Positions 60,648 through 64,000 of a stretch of DNA of 64,000 nucleotides are shown here, piece after piece (within the stretch, counting starts at the first letter, position 1; every line of letters begins with the position of its first letter). The DNA comes from Candidatus Gastranaerophilales bacterium (GTDB taxonomy: Bacteria; Cyanobacteriota; Vampirovibrionia; Gastranaerophilales; Gastranaerophilaceae): assembly GCA_944323165.1 (NCBI GenBank), contig CALURK010000002.1, positions 1 through 64,000 of the forward strand, read 5' to 3'. Both the position numbers and the translations under genes were made by a program. The notes under the pieces are model-generated. The model searched no databases, was not told the DNA's origin, and worked only from the letters and a program-made list of their open reading frames with translations.

Positions 60648-60720
60648 TTTAAACCTCTCAAATTCCAGTCTTAATTATATTATAAAGGCAAGTAAATATA
60701 CAATATTAAAAATTTATTTT

Positions 60721-61446
60721 TTAAGCGTGTTTTCTTGCATCCTTGTTAGTGTTAGAATCCGCAATCTTACCCATTATGAATCCGCCAATTGCAAAGGTTA
60801 TAGCATTAGTAATATATTCTTTTTTTCTTAGCATTGCAGTATGTAATAAACCACAAACAGCTCCTAATAAAGCTCCATATTTTGTACCAACATTGGATTC
60901 ATAATATGCTCTACCTTTGTTTGATAAAGCAATATCATCGTTTTCTATAACAGCTTTTTTTACTCCGACTTGTTTTACGAAATCGGCTTTTTCTTTTGCT
61001 TTTTTATTCCTCAAATGATCAATCAACATCCCACAACCGATAGATATACCGGTTGCTATGATTAAGAATGGTACTGCGAGAGCTTTTTGTCTCTTGTTCC
61101 TTGCAACAGCTTCTTTTAAATTTCGTAAATCTTTTTGAGCCTCCTCGGTAAATCCTTTATTCATTCCGCTCCTGAATGCCTGAGTAAGTCCTTCTTTTGG
61201 ATTTATGTTCGAACTGCGTTTTATTTGTTCTTCTGCTATTTTTTTTACTGCTTCTTCACTAGTAGGAAGTTTCGTGTTTGGAAGCCAAACAAAAGCTGCA
61301 GGTATTGCCATTACGCCGCCTGCAACCGTGCCTGAATTTGTTTTGTAATAAGGATTTCCTTGATCTGTTTTACTCCATTTGCCTTTAAAAGTTGGCTTTG
61401 TTGTTTCTATAGTTGCAGGTTGAACACTATTAATTGATACAGACAT
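60721..61446 (-). CDS. Lineage-type membrane-associated hypothetical protein
   Basis: 241 residues, not recognised. The N-terminus has no signal peptide but the short motif TKPTFKGKW, like other small proteins in this genome type. Hydrophobic segments are at about 42-58 (VAGGVMAIPAAFVWL), 124-140 (ALAVPFLIIATGISIGCGML), and 190-230 (ALLGAVCGLLH and ITFAIGGFIMG). These glycine-rich helices may form a small membrane protein. It follows a region of hairpins and is in front of murC. Confidence 0.6.
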   Translation of the reverse strand: MSVSINSVQPATIETTKPTFKGKWSKTDQGNPYYKTNSGTVAGGVMAIPAAFVWLPNTKLPTSEEAVKKIAEEQIKRSSNINPKEGLTQAFRSGMNKGFTEEAQKDLRNLKEAVARNKRQKALAVPFLIIATGISIGCGMLIDHLRNKKAKEKADFVKQVGVKKAVIENDDIALSNKGRAYYESNVGTKYGALLGAVCGLLHTAMLRKKEYITNAITFAIGGFIMGKIADSNTNKDARKHA

Positions 61447-61521
61447 ATACTAAATCCTTTCACTTTACACATTTATATAAAGTCTTGTACATTATATTTT
61501 TTGATATTTTATACATGATTT

Positions 61522-61536
61522 GTTACAAAGTGTAAC
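61522..61536. promoter_or_regulatory. Palindrome upstream of the membrane-associated gene
   Basis: GTTACA-AAG-TGTAAC, 6-bp arms with 3-nt centre, about 76 nt upstream of the start at 61446. Operator-like; no binding protein can be named. Confidence 0.4.
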
Positions 61537-61554
61537 GAATTATTTTTTTATTGA

Positions 61555-61587
61555 GTTTGCGGAAAAATTGACATTTTTCTCGCAAAC
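61555..61587. repeat. Strong hairpin downstream of cysE
   Basis: 14-bp stem GTTTGCGGAAAAAT / ATTTTTCTCGCAAAC with a single bulged T and the loop TGAC. It is not followed by a T-run, so it is not a standard terminator. GCGGAAAAA recurs inverted at the end of cysE (61695-61703). Confidence 0.7.
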
Positions 61588-61603
61588 TGCCGGGAACGGT
61601 TTC

Positions 61604-61641
61604 GCATCAGGTTGTGTACTATCCCCCACACGACCTGATGC
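61604..61641. repeat. Second, GC-richer hairpin downstream of cysE
   Basis: 14-bp stem GCATCAGGTTGTGT / ACACGACCTGATGC (one G-T pair) with a 10-nt loop holding CCCCC. Its composition differs from the AT-rich flanks. Together with 61555-61587 it looks like a repeat-element (REP/MITE-like) insertion or a stable 3' structure of the cysE mRNA. Confidence 0.65.
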
Positions 61642-61682
61642 TCACACACCTAAGGCCGGATTTGAAAAATCTCAAAAATTTG

Positions 61683-62345
61683 TCAATTTTTGGATTTTTC
61701 CGCATCCTCAATTTCTAATTGTTCTTTTAGAGCTTGAACTTCATATTTTAAACGATTTAATTCACATTTAACAGGATCAGGGATTCTGTTATGCATCAAA
61801 ATACCATCTTGGTTAAAGAATTTTTGTTGTACAACTCTTCCGGGGACACCGACTACTGTACAATGTTCAGGAACATCATCCACAACAACGGAACCTGCTC
61901 CAACTCTGGTATTATCTCCGATTTTGATGTTTCCTAAAATCTTTGCACCGGCACCAATAATTACATTATTCCCGATTGTTGGGTGGCGTTTGCCGTGTTC
62001 GTTTCCTGTTCCGCCTAGCGTTACTTGCTGGTAAATTAAAACATCATCACCTATAATAGTAGTTTCACCGATTACAACGCCTTCACCGTGGTCTATAAAA
62101 AATCTGTTACCGATCTGTGCCTTGGGATGAATTTCTATTCCTGTAAAAATTCTTGTCCAATAGGAAATTAATCTTGGAATAAAAGGTATTCCCCAATAAG
62201 CAAGCTTATGTGCAATTCTATGAGATATAAGGGCTTGTAGCCCCGGATAACAGAATAAAACCTCTACAATATTTGTAGCGGCAGGATCCTTTTCGTAAAT
62301 TACTTTTATATCTTCTTTTATTTTTTTTATTGCTCGTATTAGCAT
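61683..62345 (-). CDS. cysE: Serine O-acetyltransferase
   Basis: 220 residues from the ATG at 62345 (AGAAGG 6 nt upstream); the frame upstream to 62396 would overlap cysK. Left-handed beta-helix with hexapeptide repeats (IHPKAQIGNRFFIDHGEGVVIGETTIIGDD in parts: HPKAQIG, IDHGEGVVIGET), catalytic His in DHGEG, and GTGNEHGKRHPTIGN. It makes O-acetylserine for CysK. Short N-terminal domain typical of the epsilon/cyanobacterial type. Confidence 0.94.
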   Translation of the reverse strand: MLIRAIKKIKEDIKVIYEKDPAATNIVEVLFCYPGLQALISHRIAHKLAYWGIPFIPRLISYWTRIFTGIEIHPKAQIGNRFFIDHGEGVVIGETTIIGDDVLIYQQVTLGGTGNEHGKRHPTIGNNVIIGAGAKILGNIKIGDNTRVGAGSVVVDDVPEHCTVVGVPGRVVQQKFFNQDGILMHNRIPDPVKCELNRLKYEVQALKEQLEIEDAEKSKN

Positions 62346-62367
62346 TATATACCTTCTTTTTACAAAT

Positions 62368-63234
62368 TTACCATACCGATAAATAGCGTTCGCCATTGTC
62401 AGGAATTATTGCAACTATATTTTTTCCGGGGTATTTTTCTGCAAGCTCTTTTGCTGCACAAACATTAGCTCCTGCAGATATTCCGCAGAAAATACCGTGT
62501 TTTTTCGCTAAATTTACTGCTTCTTCTATTGCTTTATCTCCTTCAATTGTCAAAATTCCGTCCAAATGAGCAAATTCTGAAATTTCAGGAATAAAATTCG
62601 CGCCTATACCTTGTATTTTATGTGGACCAGCCTTTCCTTTCGTAAACAAAGGGCTTTCTGCCGGCTCTACTCCAAATACCATTGCGTTTGGTAAATATTT
62701 CTTCAAACCAAAAGCTGTTCCTCCAGTTCCAATACCGGCAACAATAATATCAACAGAGTTATTTGTATCATCCATAATCTCTTTTGCGGTTTGCTCGTGG
62801 GCTTTTGCATTATCCAAATTTGAAAACTGCATAGGAATCCAACTTTTGGGGTAAATATTTTTAAGCTCTTCAGCTTTATCCACAGCCCCTTGCATGCCGG
62901 ATTCTGCGGAAGTTAACACAAGTTCTGCTCCGTATGCGGCGATATTTTTTTGCCTTTCAACAGACATATTTTCCGGCATGCATATAATAAGTTTTAACCC
63001 TAAAACCGCACAACACATTGCAAGCCCAATTCCTGTATTACCGCTTGTTGGCTCTATAATAACCGTGTCTTGATTTATTTCGCCCCTCGTCATTGCCTCT
63101 TTTATCATAGAATAAGAAGCTCTGTCTTTAATGGAGCTTGAAGGATTGAAATATTCAAGTTTCAGGCAAATATTGTCTTTATATTTTACAAGAGGAGTAT
63201 TGCCGATAAGTTCCAAGACATTGTTATAAATCAT
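62368..63234 (-). CDS. cysK: Cysteine synthase (O-acetylserine sulfhydrylase)
   Basis: PLP enzyme, 288 residues. LIGNTPLVKY, Schiff-base Lys in SSSIKDRASYSM, PTSGNTGIGLA, IGTGGTAFGLKKYL, and GISAGANV. It is about 20 residues shorter than E. coli CysK and lacks the C-terminal extension. 22 nt upstream of cysE, so the two form a cysteine biosynthesis operon. Confidence 0.94.
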   Translation of the reverse strand: MIYNNVLELIGNTPLVKYKDNICLKLEYFNPSSSIKDRASYSMIKEAMTRGEINQDTVIIEPTSGNTGIGLAMCCAVLGLKLIICMPENMSVERQKNIAAYGAELVLTSAESGMQGAVDKAEELKNIYPKSWIPMQFSNLDNAKAHEQTAKEIMDDTNNSVDIIVAGIGTGGTAFGLKKYLPNAMVFGVEPAESPLFTKGKAGPHKIQGIGANFIPEISEFAHLDGILTIEGDKAIEEAVNLAKKHGIFCGISAGANVCAAKELAEKYPGKNIVAIIPDNGERYLSVW

Positions 63235-63322
63235 ACGGAAAACCTTTCTTTACAGTTGCCAAGCAGATAAAAATATCCTCACCCGAATTTCTAAATTCGC
63301 AAATGCTCATTAAGAAATTCTA

Positions 63323-63358
63323 CCCTCTCCGCCTTTCGCTTACGCTTTCCGGAGAGGG
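63323..63358. repeat. GC-rich hairpin between tyrS and cysK
   Basis: CCCTCTCCG / CGGAGAGGG (9 bp) enclosing an 18-nt loop. It may end tyrS transcription, but no T-run follows on the minus strand. A CGAATTT-CT-AAATTCG palindrome lies at about 63282-63297. The mixture looks like a short dispersed intergenic repeat. Confidence 0.55.
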
Positions 63359-63364
63359 GTAATA

Positions 63365-64000
63365 TTATACTAATTTCGCAAACTTTCTTTTGCCTGCCTG
63401 TAATACCACATCCATATTCGGTTTAATCGTATAAGCCATATCTGAAAGTTTTTCGCCATCAAGTTTGACACCCCCGCCCTGTATCAGACGTTTAGCTTCA
63501 CCTTTGCTTTGTACGAAAGAAAGTTTTACTAATAAGTCTAATATGTTTATTTCAGACTCTATTTTAACACTTTCTATATCTTCAGGTATTCCCTTATTGG
63601 ATACTACATTTATAAACTCTTCTTGAGCCTTATCTGCGGCTTCTTTTCCGTGATATTCTTCAGTAATCATATGTGCTAATTTCATTTTTATATCTCGAGG
63701 ATTTATTGAACCTGATTCAATTTCTTTATCCATTTTTACAAGCTCTGACTGATCCACATCTGTTAAAAGTGAATAGTAGCGGGTAATTAAAGTATCAGGA
63801 ATACTCATAAGTTTACCAAACATATCTTTTGCACTATCAGTTAGAGAAATACAGTGTTCAGGATAACTTTTTGACATCTTAACAACACCGTCAGTACCTT
63901 CCAGTAGAGGCAATAGCATTACTAACTGCGGGTATTTTTCCCCGTAAGCAGTTTGAATATCACGCCCTAAAAGAGTGTTAAATCTCTGATCAGTACCTCC
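63365..64000 (-). CDS. tyrS: Tyrosine--tRNA ligase (5' part outside window)
   Basis: The frame is open to base 64000, so the N-terminus is missing; 211 residues are visible. It starts within GGTDQRFNTLLGRDIQ, then LPLLEGTDGVVKMSKS (class I KMSKS signature), and ends in a C-terminal S4 domain (INILDLLVKL..S-K-G-E-A-K-R-L-I-Q-G-G-G-V-K-L). GGTDQRFN with PLLEGTDG fits TyrS rather than TrpS. Confidence 0.94.
   Translation of the reverse strand, partial: GGTDQRFNTLLGRDIQTAYGEKYPQLVMLLPLLEGTDGVVKMSKSYPEHCISLTDSAKDMFGKLMSIPDTLITRYYSLLTDVDQSELVKMDKEIESGSINPRDIKMKLAHMITEEYHGKEAADKAQEEFINVVSNKGIPEDIESVKIESEINILDLLVKLSFVQSKGEAKRLIQGGGVKLDGEKLSDMAYTIKPNMDVVLQAGKRKFAKLV

Noticed and set aside
61520-61771. 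Plus-strand 83-codon frame
   Set aside because: It runs through two hairpins and antisense into cysE; no ribosome site or recognisable domain.

Overview
This window looks like chromosome from an AT-rich, diderm, flagellated, fermentative bacterium. The best guess is a non-photosynthetic relative of Cyanobacteria (Vampirovibrionia/'Melainabacteria', probably Gastranaerophilales). The clues are an OmpR-family regulator that reads like cyanobacterial RpaB, a murC-murB-ddl-ftsQ order with a basic FtsQ, an MCE/Mla lipid-transport operon, an autotransporter that requires an outer membrane, and small lineage-type proteins with a short N-terminal F-x-G motif and no signal peptide. No photosynthesis gene was seen. 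The assignment is inference; no database was available.

Layout. 1-12.5 kb is a surface and motility region: the 3' part of a giant FliD filament cap (left end cut by the window), two small unknown proteins, a 1379-residue autotransporter, rubrerythrin, and flagellin behind a clear sigma-28 promoter. 12.5-19 kb holds glutaredoxin, panD, rpaB, two tRNAs (His and Thr), a HigB/HigA-type toxin-antitoxin pair, a GNAT-like protein and a secreted TPR protein. Both tRNAs are followed by a second copy of their own 3' end, bracketing inserted DNA. 19-29.5 kb is metabolism: FMN reductase, Lrp regulator with aminotransferase, NAD-type isocitrate dehydrogenase, CTP synthase, gatC, mtaB, manC, and an unusual EF-hand/subtilase protein with its own sigma-28-like promoter. 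29.6-42.6 kb carries the mlaEFD operon, a nucleoside phosphorylase to rsmD run, a zinc-ribbon protein with rimM-trmD, a uridine-kinase/ABC-permease/DUF2229 set on the minus strand, and ruvC. 42.6-54 kb carries a TonB-C/TPR protein, a SWIM-SNF2 helicase, rluD-lspA, a receiver protein, serine dehydratase, an M48 peptidase and pheS. 54-64 kb carries the FliA/WhiG sigma factor with a Fic protein, the murC-murB-ddl-ftsQ-hemW operon, cysE-cysK and the 3' part of tyrS (right end cut).

How it fits together. The sigma factor at 54.0 kb, the flagellin promoter at 11.2 kb and the subtilase promoter at 25.5 kb form a plausible sigma-28 regulon. Serine dehydratase, CysE/CysK, the aminotransferase and PanD point to amino-acid-based metabolism. 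Rubrerythrin suits an anaerobe. Several genes (toxin, ruvC, subtilase) have a -10 element so close to the start codon, with no Shine-Dalgarno sequence, that leaderless mRNAs are likely. No CRISPR array, rRNA, insertion sequence or prophage was seen. Gaps between genes are short; the longest, around the two tRNAs, are described in their entries.
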